A program made the translations under genes and the position numbers. 64,000 nt of DNA from Sporolactobacillus shoreae (GTDB lineage Bacteria; Bacillota; Bacilli; Bacillales; Sporolactobacillaceae). Location of the stretch: assembly GCF_004684935.1 (NCBI RefSeq), contig NZ_SRJD01000009.1, positions 62,001-126,000 on the forward strand. The letters are read 5' to 3'. Of this stretch, positions 18,262 to 27,597 are shown piece after piece. Each line of letters begins with the position of its first letter. The first letter of the stretch is position 1. The notes below the pieces were generated by a model that saw only the letters and a program-made list of their open reading frames with translations, was not told where the DNA came from and ran no database searches.

Positions 18262-19409
18262 GAAAAAGGCTGCTCCCTTCCGGATACAATGGACTCAAGC
18301 AAGCCGCTGAAAATTTTCCAGAATGCTCTTTTTTTCTTTCCCGTAGACTTGTAATATACCGGGATCGAAGCAATCTGTTTCTGGTCCAGCATAATCTGAA
18401 GATCACCTGCAGGTTCGGGCGGTATCCATTTTCTGTCATCGGGCTGGGCCTGAACCAGTACCAGCTTCTTGCTGATATTGGACTGCTCGTCCCCGGATAA
18501 TGGAACAAAAACAGACCTTTTTATATAGAGATGATCCTGGTAAAAGGGATCAGTATCGGCTTTTAACTGCCCGCTGCGTGCAACCAGTGTCAGACTATAA
18601 GTTGAAAAGCCCCATTCAAAAAGGTTTGCGTGATCACGCCAGTCATCCCCGTCATTCAGCGTAACGGCAATAAGCGACATTTTACCATTGGAGGCAGTAG
18701 ATATGAGCGTACGACCCGATTTTTTAGTGAATCCCGTTTTGCCGCCGGTTGCGAACTTGTAGAGCCGAAGCATTTTATTTTTGTTATTCCAGACTCGGAT
18801 TCCTTCCTTATTCGTTGCCCCGGCGCGATAAGATCGGGTGCCAACGATTTTCCGGAAATCTTTATTGTCCATGGCGTATCGTGTCAAATTGGCCATATCG
18901 CTTGCCGTTGAATAGTGATCCGGACTGTCAAGACCGTTGGGATTGGCAAAGTGTGTATCTGAAAGACCCAATTCCTTTGCCTTTTCATTCATCATAAAAA
19001 CAAAGCCCTGCTCACTGCCCGCAACTCCTTCAGCGATAGCCACAGATGCATCGTTCCCTGAACGCAGCATCAGGCCATATACAAGGTCACGCAGGGGCAG
19101 CCTTTCCCCCGCTTTCAGATAGATGGAAGAACCTTCAGCTTTGATCGCCTGATTGCTGACTGTCACAACATGATTCATTTTCCCGGATTCAATGGCCAGG
19201 ATCGCAGTCATCACTTTTGTAATGCTTGCGATCGGAAGCTTTTCATGACTATCCTTTTCATAGAGCAGACGGCCTGATGATTGTTCGATCAGCGCAGCGG
19301 ATTGTGCTGAAACGGAGGGCTCATTCGCCCGCACCGATCCCGGAAATACAGTCAATCCTAAAGCAGTGCAAAGCAATCCGATCAGCGAACTTTTCAAGAT
19401 ACGTTTCAT
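18258..19409 (-). CDS. dacB: D-alanyl-D-alanine carboxypeptidase DacB (PBP5*)
   Basis: 383 residues. It has a signal peptide (residues 1-28) and an S11 peptidase domain with SxxK in IASITKVM, SGN in LRSGNDASVA and KTG in GGKTGFTKK, followed by a beta-rich C-terminal domain. It trims cortex peptidoglycan peptides and sets cortex cross-linking. Its place before spmA-spmB separates it from DacF and DacA types. The C terminus has no clear amphipathic anchor and overlaps spmA. Confidence 0.9.
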   Translation of the reverse strand: MKRILKSSLIGLLCTALGLTVFPGSVRANEPSVSAQSAALIEQSSGRLLYEKDSHEKLPIASITKVMTAILAIESGKMNHVVTVSNQAIKAEGSSIYLKAGERLPLRDLVYGLMLRSGNDASVAIAEGVAGSEQGFVFMMNEKAKELGLSDTHFANPNGLDSPDHYSTASDMANLTRYAMDNKDFRKIVGTRSYRAGATNKEGIRVWNNKNKMLRLYKFATGGKTGFTKKSGRTLISTASNGKMSLIAVTLNDGDDWRDHANLFEWGFSTYSLTLVARSGQLKADTDPFYQDHLYIKRSVFVPLSGDEQSNISKKLVLVQAQPDDRKWIPPEPAGDLQIMLDQKQIASIPVYYKSTGKKKRAFWKIFSGLLESIVSGREQPFS

Positions 19410-19528
19410 GGGATGCCCCCTTGTCCTATCGCTAATACAAGCTTATGCAAGGATAAGAGGTTTATGAGCCAGTTATTGAGATGTTGTCAAGGCGTCAGGC
19501 TGTTAATTGATGTATTCTCAAATAAAAG

Positions 19529-19559
19529 TCCCGCCCATGGGATCTCTGTATGGACGGGA
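19529..19559 (-). terminator. Terminator of scpA-scpB
   Basis: Arms of 10 bp (19529-19538 and 19550-19559, one wobble pair) followed on the minus strand by a T-rich tail. Confidence 0.6.
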
Positions 19560-19574
19560 AGCAAAATGAAGCGT

Positions 19575-20171
19575 TTATAGGTTATTTACTGTTTCTTTAT
19601 ACTTATCGTAGAAAAGATCATAAGCGTCAAGCTGCTCGTTAGGCTGTTTCACAGCCTCAATAAGCGGCGGCATTTCATCAAGCGAATGGAGCCCGAAGTA
19701 ATCAAGAAAAGTTGAAGTGACACCATATAGGATGGCTCTACCAGCCCCTTCAGCACGTCCGACCTCCTTGATCAACCCTCTGACCATCAGGGTTTGCAGT
19801 GCCCGCTCTGATTTAACCCCCCTGATTTCATCAATTGTGATTCTGGAGACGGGCTGTTTGTAAGCAACAATTGCCACAGTCTCAAGTGATGCCTGCGAGA
19901 GCGGCGATGATTTAGGAATGGCTGCAAATTTTTCAGCATAGCCCGCCATAAATGGCTTTGTGGTAAGCCTGTACCCGTTTGGAAGGTCAGCAACCATCAG
20001 GCCGCAAGCATCATCGTTCTCAAAATCGGCTTTCATTTTTTCAATTGTATCTGTAATATCCCGAACCGGACAGTCTGAAAGCACTTTGCTGATCTGATCC
20101 AGTAACAATCCTTCTTCCCCAGTCAGATAAAGGAGTCCCTCAATAATTGAACGCATTTTCTCCGGTGTCAA
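19575..20171 (-). CDS. scpB: Segregation and condensation protein ScpB
   Basis: About 198 residues, two winged-helix domains. It forms the kleisin complex with ScpA and SMC for chromosome condensation and origin segregation. Motifs ETVAIVAYKQPVSRITIDEIRGV and LMVRGLIKEVGR are typical. The start is not certain: TTG at 20171 has GGGGG nine bases upstream and gives the usual N-terminal length; ATG at 20156 is the alternative. It overlaps scpA by about 30 bp. Confidence 0.92.
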   Translation of the reverse strand: MTPEKMRSIIEGLLYLTGEEGLLLDQISKVLSDCPVRDITDTIEKMKADFENDDACGLMVADLPNGYRLTTKPFMAGYAEKFAAIPKSSPLSQASLETVAIVAYKQPVSRITIDEIRGVKSERALQTLMVRGLIKEVGRAEGAGRAILYGVTSTFLDYFGLHSLDEMPPLIEAVKQPNEQLDAYDLFYDKYKETVNNL

Positions 20172-20928
20172 GTAAAGCAGCCCCCTTTCCCAGACTGACA
20201 AAAATATCCGCAAAGTTCCGATCCTGTTCGCAGAATACAGCATCTTTTTTCATTAATTCCAGTAACGCGAGAAAAGTCACAATAATATGTGCGCGGTCTT
20301 TTTTTGTAAATAGCAAATCAAATCGCAGCGGATGTCTGGCCCGTTTCAGATCCTCTAGAACTCTGTTCATCTGCTGCCCAATCGGAAGAACCTGCCGATC
20401 GATCTTTGTATCAAGCGGCGTCTCAAGTTTCTTACGAATCAGCATTCTCTGAAATGCTCGCATCATATCATGAACGGTTGCCCGCTCGGATTTCGGAATG
20501 GCGGTCACGTCTTCTCTTTCAAATTCGCTTAAATCCTCCGGCTGCTTTGAGAATAGCAGGAGTCTTTCCGACTCACCGGAGCGCAGGGATTGCGCGGCCT
20601 CTTTGTACTGTCGGTATTCCAGAAGCTGCTGCATCAGCGTCTGACGCGTTTCCTCGGGATCCTCATAAGGTTCATCAGCCGCCTCGTCATAAACCTCAGG
20701 TTTCGGAAGCAGCATCCTGCTTTTCATCGCGATCAGTGTTGCGGCCATCACCAGATATTCACTGGCAACGTTTAGTTCCAGTTTCTGCATATTGTGGATA
20801 AAGTCAAGATACTGATCCGTAATTTCTGCAACAGGAATATCATAAATGTCTATCTCCAGCGTCTTGATCAGATGCAGAAGCAAATCAAGAGGCCCTTCGA
20901 AGGCATCGATTTTTACTTTATATTCCAA
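20140..20928 (-). CDS. scpA: Segregation and condensation protein ScpA (kleisin)
   Basis: 262 residues. The N terminus begins YKVKIDAFEGPLDLLLHLIKTLEIDIYDI, the SMC-neck-binding signature; a winged-helix C terminus binds the SMC head. The middle is the ScpB-binding linker. It is the first gene of scpA-scpB, following ribT as in B. subtilis. Confidence 0.94.
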   Translation of the reverse strand: MEYKVKIDAFEGPLDLLLHLIKTLEIDIYDIPVAEITDQYLDFIHNMQKLELNVASEYLVMAATLIAMKSRMLLPKPEVYDEAADEPYEDPEETRQTLMQQLLEYRQYKEAAQSLRSGESERLLLFSKQPEDLSEFEREDVTAIPKSERATVHDMMRAFQRMLIRKKLETPLDTKIDRQVLPIGQQMNRVLEDLKRARHPLRFDLLFTKKDRAHIIVTFLALLELMKKDAVFCEQDRNFADIFVSLGKGAALLDTGENAFNY

Positions 20929-21043
20929 AAGCCATCCCCCTGGGTATGGTACAATATGCCACTATCATAGCATAGAACAGGCATTCCGTGAATCCGGGTA
21001 TCATGCAGCTACATTTTACAACACACACAATGGAACAAATAAA

Positions 21044-21076
21044 AACAGGAAACCGATTATTTTTCGGTCTCCTGTT
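21044..21076 (-). terminator. Terminator of ribT
   Basis: Arms of 13 bases with one mismatch (21044-21056 and 21064-21076), followed on the minus strand by TTTTTATTT. It overlaps the ribT stop. Confidence 0.65.
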
Positions 21077-21434
21077 CCCCCTTCTCATGAAAACAATTAT
21101 CAAAATAAGATTTGATCGCTGCGGAAGGAGTAATATCAACATCATTTCCAAGAATCGGCTGAAGCGCGAGCAGCATTTTCTTACCAATTCCTTCTGCCCG
21201 GTACGATGGGTTAACACTGATGTGTTCTACAGTGGCTTTGCCGGGATCTTCCATGTGAATCCCAATAACACCGAGAATGTCTTCCCCATCTTTCCATAAA
21301 AATAGTTGCCAACTTTCCTCTTCCTCATATTTCCTGACGGTCTGAAGAAGCATCTTGATTTCTTTCTCGGAGGGAACATAAGAAAGTAGGCCCATAGCAA
21401 TCTTTTCATAATTCTTTTTATAGCGAATAAGCAT
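21057..21434 (-). CDS. ribT: GNAT acetyltransferase RibT
   Basis: About 125 residues; MLIRYKKNYEKIAMGLLSYVPSEKE and EHISVNPSYRAEGIGKKML follow B. subtilis RibT. The acetyl-CoA loop is RAEGIG. RibT is the terminal gene of the riboflavin operon in B. subtilis; its substrate is unknown. Here no ribDEAH genes accompany it. ATG at 21434 with GAGGGG upstream is used, not the longer frame to 21482. Confidence 0.85.
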   Translation of the reverse strand: MLIRYKKNYEKIAMGLLSYVPSEKEIKMLLQTVRKYEEEESWQLFLWKDGEDILGVIGIHMEDPGKATVEHISVNPSYRAEGIGKKMLLALQPILGNDVDITPSAAIKSYFDNCFHEKGEQETEK

Positions 21435-21576
21435 TTTTAACCCCTCATTACCATGATAAGAACAGGAATAAAAATAAATCACAGCACTGAAAAGCTCTCA
21501 CGTCCTATATTATAACCAATAGAGAAAAAATGTGCACTTATATGTCAGAATCGTGTTTCCCTATTGATACCCCTGT

Positions 21577-22902
21577 CTATTCATGTGAGGAGAACATTTT
21601 AAGCGGTTGATCCATACGTATCAGGTCGTCATAGCTTTCTCTGCGGACCACTAACTGGCTTTCACCGTTTTCCACAAAAACAACAGCGGGGTTCGGCAGC
21701 CGGTTATAATGGCTGGCCATAGAATAACCATACGCGCCGGTACAAAGTACTGCCAGAATATCACCGGCCCTGCACGACTCCGGCAGATTCGCTTTCTTTA
21801 TCAAAACATCTCCGTTTTCACAGCACTTACCGGCGATCGCAACCGATTGATCAGCCGGCTCGTTTGCCCTGCTTGCGCAGAGCGCCTCGTAGTGCGCCTG
21901 ATAGAGTGCCGGACGAATATTGTCGGCCATGCCCCCATCCACCGACACGTACTTACGTATGCCGGGGATATCTTTTAATGCCCCGACTGTATAAAGCGTC
22001 GTTCCTGATTCACCGACAATGGAACGGCCCGGCTCGATCCATACCGCAGGAACACTGAGGGCCCGTGCTTTACACTCTTCGGTAACTACGGCAACTATGC
22101 TGTCAATATAATTTTTGACCGGCAGGGGATGGTCTTCCTCCGTATACCTGATGCCAAATCCTCCACCAACATTCAAAACCTGCATTGAGAAATCAAACGA
22201 ACGTTTCCACTTCTCTGCATAACTGAAAATAACCCTGATCGCCCTTACAAAACCTTCAGTCTCAAAAATCTGTGAGCCTATATGGCAATGAATACCTTTC
22301 AGAATCAGATGCGGAGCCTTCAAAGCAAGCTGAACAGCCTGATCAGCCATTCCATTATCAAGATTAAAGCCGAACTTTGTATCATCATGCCCGGTCATGA
22401 TAAATTCATGTGTATGCGCTTCAACCCCGGGAGTAACTCTTAGAAGAATTTCCATCTCCCGTCCTTTTGCCGCGCACAAATCTTCAAGGCGTTCCAATTC
22501 ATAAAAGTTATCAACGATGACGTTGCCAATGTTCGCGTCAAGGGCCAATATCAGTTCGTCGTCAGACTTGTTATTTCCGTGAAAATGAATTCTTCCGGCT
22601 GGAAAACCTGCTTTTAAAGCGGTATATAGCTCCCCGCCAGAGACTACATCGAGGGAAAGTCCGAATTCATTGACGAGCTGAAGAATCGCAATCGTCGAGA
22701 ACGCTTTGCTTGCATAAGCGACCTGCCAATCCATTCCGTTGTATGCTGCAAATGCCTCTTTATACTGGTTGATTCTTTCTTTGATCAGTGCCGTGTCATA
22801 TACGTAAAGCGGGGTACCATACTCACGAGCAAGTTCGACCGTGTCCACCCCTCCGATGACAAGATGCCCTGAAGCGCTGATCGTCTGTGTTCCGCGCACC
22901 AA
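21577..22902 (-). CDS. lysA: Diaminopimelate decarboxylase LysA
   Basis: 441 residues, PLP-dependent fold-III decarboxylase (ODC/DapDC family) making L-lysine from meso-diaminopimelate. The PLP lysine is in VAYASKAFS (near residue 62); KGIHCHIGSQI, GGGFGIRY and the C-terminal CENGD and CTGAYGYSMAS motifs are present. The start is TTG at 22902 or the adjoining GTG at 22899; both follow GGGGAG. It is regulated by the lysine riboswitch upstream. Confidence 0.94.
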   Translation of the reverse strand: MVRGTQTISASGHLVIGGVDTVELAREYGTPLYVYDTALIKERINQYKEAFAAYNGMDWQVAYASKAFSTIAILQLVNEFGLSLDVVSGGELYTALKAGFPAGRIHFHGNNKSDDELILALDANIGNVIVDNFYELERLEDLCAAKGREMEILLRVTPGVEAHTHEFIMTGHDDTKFGFNLDNGMADQAVQLALKAPHLILKGIHCHIGSQIFETEGFVRAIRVIFSYAEKWKRSFDFSMQVLNVGGGFGIRYTEEDHPLPVKNYIDSIVAVVTEECKARALSVPAVWIEPGRSIVGESGTTLYTVGALKDIPGIRKYVSVDGGMADNIRPALYQAHYEALCASRANEPADQSVAIAGKCCENGDVLIKKANLPESCRAGDILAVLCTGAYGYSMASHYNRLPNPAVVFVENGESQLVVRRESYDDLIRMDQPLKMFSSHE

Positions 22903-22995
22903 AAATCTCCCCTTTCAGAACTGTTACTCTCCATCTATCAATCAATCGTAACTCACAAAAAGTGGTGACCTTCAGAGGATGCTAATCAGCGACGC

Positions 22996-23024
22996 AAAAA
23001 AGCCTGCACACAAAGTATACAGGC
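22996..23024 (-). terminator. Lysine-riboswitch expression-platform terminator
   Basis: GCCTGTATAC and GTGTGCAGGC pair (with G-U wobbles) and are followed by six T on the minus strand. It lies between the aptamer and lysA. Confidence 0.75.
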
Positions 23025-23040
23025 CGGAACGTACACCCAA

Positions 23041-23222
23041 AGCCCGAGAAGTGCTCCACCGCAAGTTCATGCAGTGACAGTCTGCAACCTGTTCAGCTGC
23101 AGCCCAGCGCGTCGTTTCCGGAAAAAGCGACCGCTTCGGCAGGTTGACCTTTAGGGAACGATCCTCGCTCTTCCTGGCTCCCGTCCCTTACTTTTTCGCC
23201 CTGCTCCTCTTATCTGCTTGAA
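23041..23222 (-). ncRNA. Lysine riboswitch (L box) aptamer
   Basis: Read on the minus strand, conserved L-box pieces occur in order: GATAAGAGGAGC at the 5' side, CTGCCGAAGCGG in the middle, GACTGTCACTG, and GGTGGAGCACTTCTCG closing the first helix. Length of about 180 nt is right, it sits between a sigma-A promoter and a terminator, and the downstream gene is lysA. Premature termination with bound lysine is the expected mechanism. Confidence 0.88.
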
Positions 23223-23239
23223 GGATAAAATTTATTTGT

Positions 23240-23268
23240 AGTTTAGCATGATTCGTATTCAATGACAA
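23240..23268 (-). promoter_or_regulatory. Sigma-A promoter of the lysA riboswitch transcript
   Basis: TTGTCA (23263-23268), 17-bp spacer, TAAACT (23240-23245) on the minus strand. It lies just past the spoVAF stop codon, so lysA has its own promoter. Confidence 0.7.
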
Positions 23269-23271
23269 GTG

Positions 23272-24765
23272 TCACTTGGATTTGCTCTTTGCCGGCTGAC
23301 GGTATTTATCCAGCGGGCGCACGATACTCGGCCGAAGAACTGATGTCGGAAGCGCCCTGCGAATCAGAATATTATAGAGTCCTGTCGGATTGAACGGGAT
23401 AAACGGCCATAGATAGGGTGTGTTCAGGTTCATGACATGCGACAAATAGATAATAAATAAAGTGACAGCAAGCATAAATCCCGGAACATGTAGAAGCCCT
23501 ACAGCAAGAATAAGCGTCAATCTCACAATTTTATTGGCCAATTGGAGTTCGTAGCTAGGTGTCGCAAATCCCCCGATCGCAGCGACAGAAGTATAAAGGA
23601 TCACCTCGGGAATGAATACCCCTGCTTCTATGGCAATCTGTCCGATCAGAACGGCAGCGATCAGGCCGAGTGCAGTTGAAAGGGATGTCGGTGTATGAAT
23701 CGCCGCCATCCTCAAAGTTTCAATGCCAACTTCCGCAATCAGAATCTGAACAAGCAGAGGTATATTATAGTGTTTGCTATTCGGCCCTATGAAGCCGAGC
23801 TGTTCCGGAAGCAGATGTTCTTGGACAAGTAAAAGCCAGAGTGGAACGAGGAATACCGATCCCAGCACAGCAATAAAACGCACCCATCTCAGCAAAGCTC
23901 CCGACGCGGTCACCTGGCGATACTCTTCCGCGTGCTGAAGGTGGTGGAAGAGTGTCGTCGGCAAAATCATCACACTGGGTGAGGTATCGGTAATCAGAAC
24001 GACATGACCTTCCAGTATATGCGCGGCCGCGACATCCGGACGGCCGGTATAGCGGACAAGCGGAAATGGATTCCAGCCTTGCTTAAGAATAAATTCTTCA
24101 AGCGCATTGTCAGCCATTGGAATTCCGTCAACACAAATCGACTGAAGTTCTTTTCTCAAGGTTTTGAGCAAACCCGGGTTGGTCACATCTTTCAGATAAC
24201 AGAGACTAATGTCTGTTTTTGAGCGCTCCCCGATCTGCATCATTTCACTGCGGAACCGTGGATCCCGGATGCGGCGCCTGATCAAGCCGGAATTTTCAAT
24301 GATGTTTTCTGTAAAACCATCCTTCGAACCGCGAACAACCTTCTCAACATCCGGTTCCTGCGGCTGCCTCCCGGGATAGTGTCGTAAATCGATGCTGAAG
24401 CCGGCAGTTTCACCATCGATGAGAAGAACGATACGACCCGTGAGCATTTTATCCACCGTATCATTGATTGTCGTGATCTCTTCGACCTGATAGTGGACAA
24501 GATGCTGCTTAATTTCCTGATATACGTCTATTGTATGCTCATTATTATTGGACAGACGCATGAATTCACGCATCATCATGGCAATGATTGTAGAATCCAC
24601 AAGGCTGTTTGTATAATAAATTCTGCATTCGCGGCCGAGTATCTTAATGATGCGTTCCCCAACATCGAAATTTTTCGGGCCGATATCAAGAATTTCACTC
24701 ATCTGTCTTGCGTTTTCCTTGATTTCCTGATCAATCTTTTTAGCAGCTTCCTTAGGCATGCTCAA
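23272..24765 (-). CDS. spoVAF: Stage V sporulation protein AF (SpoVAF)
   Basis: 497 residues, GerA-A type: soluble N-terminal half (to about residue 290), then about five membrane helices and a C-terminal tail. SpoVAF belongs to the spore inner membrane and has been linked to ion release and amplification of germination. Position at the end of the spoVA operon distinguishes it from GerAA receptors. It is separated from spoVAE by 22 bp. Confidence 0.9.
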   Translation of the reverse strand: MSMPKEAAKKIDQEIKENARQMSEILDIGPKNFDVGERIIKILGRECRIYYTNSLVDSTIIAMMMREFMRLSNNNEHTIDVYQEIKQHLVHYQVEEITTINDTVDKMLTGRIVLLIDGETAGFSIDLRHYPGRQPQEPDVEKVVRGSKDGFTENIIENSGLIRRRIRDPRFRSEMMQIGERSKTDISLCYLKDVTNPGLLKTLRKELQSICVDGIPMADNALEEFILKQGWNPFPLVRYTGRPDVAAAHILEGHVVLITDTSPSVMILPTTLFHHLQHAEEYRQVTASGALLRWVRFIAVLGSVFLVPLWLLLVQEHLLPEQLGFIGPNSKHYNIPLLVQILIAEVGIETLRMAAIHTPTSLSTALGLIAAVLIGQIAIEAGVFIPEVILYTSVAAIGGFATPSYELQLANKIVRLTLILAVGLLHVPGFMLAVTLFIIYLSHVMNLNTPYLWPFIPFNPTGLYNILIRRALPTSVLRPSIVRPLDKYRQPAKSKSK

Positions 24766-24787
24766 ATCCCCCGCTTTTCATAAGCAC

Positions 24788-25138
24788 TTATCCTTTTGGT
24801 TTAAAAAAAAGAGCAACAAGGAAGCCAAACAAAATCGCCGAAGTAATGCCCGCGGAAGTCAGCTTGAAAATACCGATGGCAATACCCAGATAACCATGTT
24901 CATGCCCTTCCGCCATCGCCCCATGAAGCAGGGAGTGTCCAAAACTGGTAATCGGGACAGTAGCCCCCGCTCCCGCAAAATTAATCAACCAATCATAGAT
25001 CCCGAAAGCGTCAAATAAAGCTCCCAGTACAACAAAAGATGCAACAACATGCGCCGGCGTCAGCTTGAAAACGTCCATCAACAGCTGTCCAATGACACAG
25101 ATTGCTCCCCCCACAAGGAAAGCATAAAGAAAAATCAT
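24788..25138 (-). CDS. spoVAE: Stage V sporulation protein AE (SpoVAEb type)
   Basis: 116 residues, small multi-helix membrane protein similar to SpoVAC ([25 protein letters not shown]). It is part of the channel complex that moves Ca-dipicolinate into the forespore and out during germination. It overlaps spoVAD by 4 bp. The soluble SpoVAEa seen in B. subtilis is missing here. Confidence 0.92.
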   Translation of the reverse strand: MIFLYAFLVGGAICVIGQLLMDVFKLTPAHVVASFVVLGALFDAFGIYDWLINFAGAGATVPITSFGHSLLHGAMAEGHEHGYLGIAIGIFKLTSAGITSAILFGFLVALFFKPKG

Positions 25139-26154
25139 TTCTTTTCCTCCTTTGCAGATTCAAGAACAACTCCATGAGCAACGCAGGGAATGGTATCCTT
25201 TTGTTTTGGTGTCGCGCTATTCAAGAGAGCCCCGGTCGCTACCACAAATACTCGTCTCAGCGAACCCTCAGCCAGCCTTTTAAAAAGATAGCCGTATGTA
25301 ACGACCGCCGAACAAGCACACCCGCTTCCACCCGCGTTGACCGGTTGATCCGGGCTGTATATCATCAGTCCGCAATCCTGATGGATCTTACCGATATCGA
25401 GGCCCTTCTCAAAAAGCAGCTGTTTTAATATAGGGGAACCGACACTGGAAAGATCACCGGTGACGATCAGATCGTAGTCCTCAGGTTTACGACCGGTATC
25501 CTGAAAATGCGTCCAGATTGTGTCTGCAGCTGCGGGTGCCATTGCAGAACCCATGTTATTTGCGTCTCCAATGCCCCAGTCAATGACCCTGCCAATTGTC
25601 GCTTCAGCCACTCTGACTTTTCCAGGCTCCTTAGTCACGATTGCTGCGCCCGCACCAGTTACGGTAAAAGTCTGAGTTAGGTTCATCGGTCCGCCATATT
25701 CAGTAGGATAACGGAATTGGCGTTCTGCAGTTGCATTGTGACTGCTGACCGCGCACAGTACATTGTCCGCGTAGCCGCTGTCTACAAGCTGCGCACCCGC
25801 AGCCAGTGTCTCCATTGAGGTTGAGCAGGCACCGAACATACCGATAAATGGGATCCTGTTTTCTCTGGCAATAAAGTTTGAGGTCACGGTCTGATCCATT
25901 AAATCTCCGGCAAGAAAAAGATCCATGTCTCCCTCCTTTTTTCCCGCCTTCGCCAGACAAAATGAGATGGCTCTTCTCATCAGAGCACGTTCCGCCTCCG
26001 TCCAGTTCTTCTCACCGCAGTCCAAAGCACCGTACTCTTTGTCAAAACTGCCTGAGAGAGGTCCTCGCGACTCCAGGGGACCGACAACGGTCCCTGTTGA
26101 AGCAAGATAAATCGGATGATCAAAGCGCCAGGTTTGCTTTCTCAATTTACTCAC
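25135..26154 (-). CDS. spoVAD: Stage V sporulation protein AD (SpoVAD)
   Basis: 339 residues, thiolase/ketoacyl-synthase-like fold, soluble. SpoVAD binds dipicolinic acid at the spore inner membrane. A conserved cysteine is seen in [14 protein letters not shown], and [16 protein letters not shown] is a typical segment. It lies between spoVAC and spoVAE. Confidence 0.94.
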   Translation of the reverse strand: MSKLRKQTWRFDHPIYLASTGTVVGPLESRGPLSGSFDKEYGALDCGEKNWTEAERALMRRAISFCLAKAGKKEGDMDLFLAGDLMDQTVTSNFIARENRIPFIGMFGACSTSMETLAAGAQLVDSGYADNVLCAVSSHNATAERQFRYPTEYGGPMNLTQTFTVTGAGAAIVTKEPGKVRVAEATIGRVIDWGIGDANNMGSAMAPAAADTIWTHFQDTGRKPEDYDLIVTGDLSSVGSPILKQLLFEKGLDIGKIHQDCGLMIYSPDQPVNAGGSGCACSAVVTYGYLFKRLAEGSLRRVFVVATGALLNSATPKQKDTIPCVAHGVVLESAKEEKK

Positions 26155-26169
26155 CAGATATGTCTCCTT

Positions 26170-26619
26170 TCAGAAAAACTGTTCAATAAATAGCCGGATG
26201 ATGCCAAGGACAGCCGCCGAGACCACTCCGAAAACAATGACTTCCCCCGCCAGCGAGAAAAGGTTGGTGGCAATGCCCAGGACAATGCCCTCGCTTTTAT
26301 GTTCCAGCGCGGCGCTTGTAATCGAATTGGCGAAACCAGTCACTGGAACGATTGAACCTGCTCCGGCAAACCGGGCGATCTTATCGTAAACCCCAATCCC
26401 CGTCATGAGAGCCGCCAGAAGAATCAGAGTCGCCACGGTCGGATTCCCGGCGGATTGTTTCGTGAAATGAAAAAAGTGAATATAAAATGTTTCCATAAAC
26501 TGGCCGGCGAGACAGATCAGTCCGCCCGACAGAAAAGCGCGGACACAGTTGGCCGCATAAGGTATTCTGGGCTGAAAAGGTTTAATATTTTCACTGTAAT
26601 TTTTTGGATCATTAAGCAT
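26170..26619 (-). CDS. spoVAC: Stage V sporulation protein AC (SpoVAC)
   Basis: 149 residues with about four membrane helices. It is the mechanosensitive, DPA-permeable component of the SpoVA channel. The start is set at ATG 26619, eight bases after GAGGAGG; a TTG one codon earlier is in frame. It is the first gene of a spoVAC-AD-AE-AF operon; spoVAA and spoVAB, which precede it in B. subtilis, are absent. Confidence 0.93.
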   Translation of the reverse strand: MLNDPKNYSENIKPFQPRIPYAANCVRAFLSGGLICLAGQFMETFYIHFFHFTKQSAGNPTVATLILLAALMTGIGVYDKIARFAGAGSIVPVTGFANSITSAALEHKSEGIVLGIATNLFSLAGEVIVFGVVSAAVLGIIRLFIEQFF

Positions 26620-26651
26620 CAACTCTGCCTCCTCATCAGTCTGCTAAAGGA

Positions 26652-26681
26652 TAGTATCTGCCATATATCAAAAAATATTAA
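26652..26681 (-). promoter_or_regulatory. Sigma-G-like promoter of spoVA
   Basis: TTAATA (26676-26681), 17-bp spacer, GATACTA (26652-26658) on the minus strand. One mismatch from the usual elements in each half. Confidence 0.4.
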
Positions 26682-26770
26682 GGAAACTCGCTGATTGGCA
26701 AGCCTTCAGGTTCAATCAGAGGCATAAGTAATGCCGAAGATGGATCATTTGCCAGGCAAAGGGCATGAAT

Positions 26771-26806
26771 AAAAAAGAGACTGCCCGCAGAGACAGTCTC
26801 TTTTTT
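26771..26806 (-). terminator. Terminator of the spoIIA operon
   Basis: Perfect arms of 13 bp including an A/T run (26771-26783 and 26794-26806), 20 bp after the sigF stop, with T tract on either strand. Confidence 0.85.
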
Positions 26807-26826
26807 ATCTGAGATCTATGGAACAA

Positions 26827-27591
26827 TTATTCAGCCATCTGGCTTTTTATTTCTTCAAGGATTTTCTTCTCCAGTCTCGAAACCTGCACCTGAGAGATAC
26901 CGAGCCGGGCAGCGACTTCGGTCTGTGTCTGATCCTTGAAATAACGCAGATAAACGATCAGCTTTTCACGGTCATCCAGCTGCTCTACAGCATCCCGGAT
27001 AATCATTTTATCAAACCATTTTCCGCTTTCGCTGTCAGATATCTGATCAAGAATTGTGATCGGATCGCCGTCGTTCTCAAAAACAGTTTCATGAATAGAG
27101 GATGGCGAGCGGATCGCTTCCTGAGAGAGTACAATCTCCTCGGGGGATAATTCAAGCGCGTCTGCCAGCTCGTTGATTGTCGGATTACGCCCCAACTTTT
27201 TTGAAAGTTCGTCCCTCTTTTTTCTGGCTCTGATTCCAGTTTCCTTCAATGAACGGCTGACTTTGACTGCTCCGTCATCGCGAATAAATCGCTGAATCTC
27301 ACCAATGATCATTGGAACCGCGTAGGTTGAAAATTTCACATCAAACTTAAGATCGAACTTATCAACGGATTTGAGCAGACCAATACAACCAATCTGAAAC
27401 AAATCGTCGGGTTCATAGCCACGATTGACGAATCGCTGGACAACGGACCAGACGAGTCTCATGTTCTTTTGAACAAGCCGATCCCGCGCATCGCGATCAC
27501 CGGACTGGCTTTGCTTAATCAGTTTTTTGACTTCCCTGTCATCCAGCAGCTGCTCTCTTGCTCCAATTTTGTGATCAAGCTCCATATGCAT
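26827..27591 (-). CDS. sigF: RNA polymerase sigma-F factor (SpoIIAC)
   Basis: 254 residues. Region 2 (NMRLVWSVVQRF, DLFQIGCIGLLKSVDKFD, FSTYAVPMIIGEIQRFIRDD), region 3 and region 4 (VAARLGISQVQVSRLEKKIL) are intact. It directs the first forespore-specific transcription and is held inactive by SpoIIAB. Only 6 bp separate it from spoIIAB. Confidence 0.97.
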   Translation of the reverse strand: MHMELDHKIGAREQLLDDREVKKLIKQSQSGDRDARDRLVQKNMRLVWSVVQRFVNRGYEPDDLFQIGCIGLLKSVDKFDLKFDVKFSTYAVPMIIGEIQRFIRDDGAVKVSRSLKETGIRARKKRDELSKKLGRNPTINELADALELSPEEIVLSQEAIRSPSSIHETVFENDGDPITILDQISDSESGKWFDKMIIRDAVEQLDDREKLIVYLRYFKDQTQTEVAARLGISQVQVSRLEKKILEEIKSQMAE

Positions 27592-27597
27592 GCCTCC

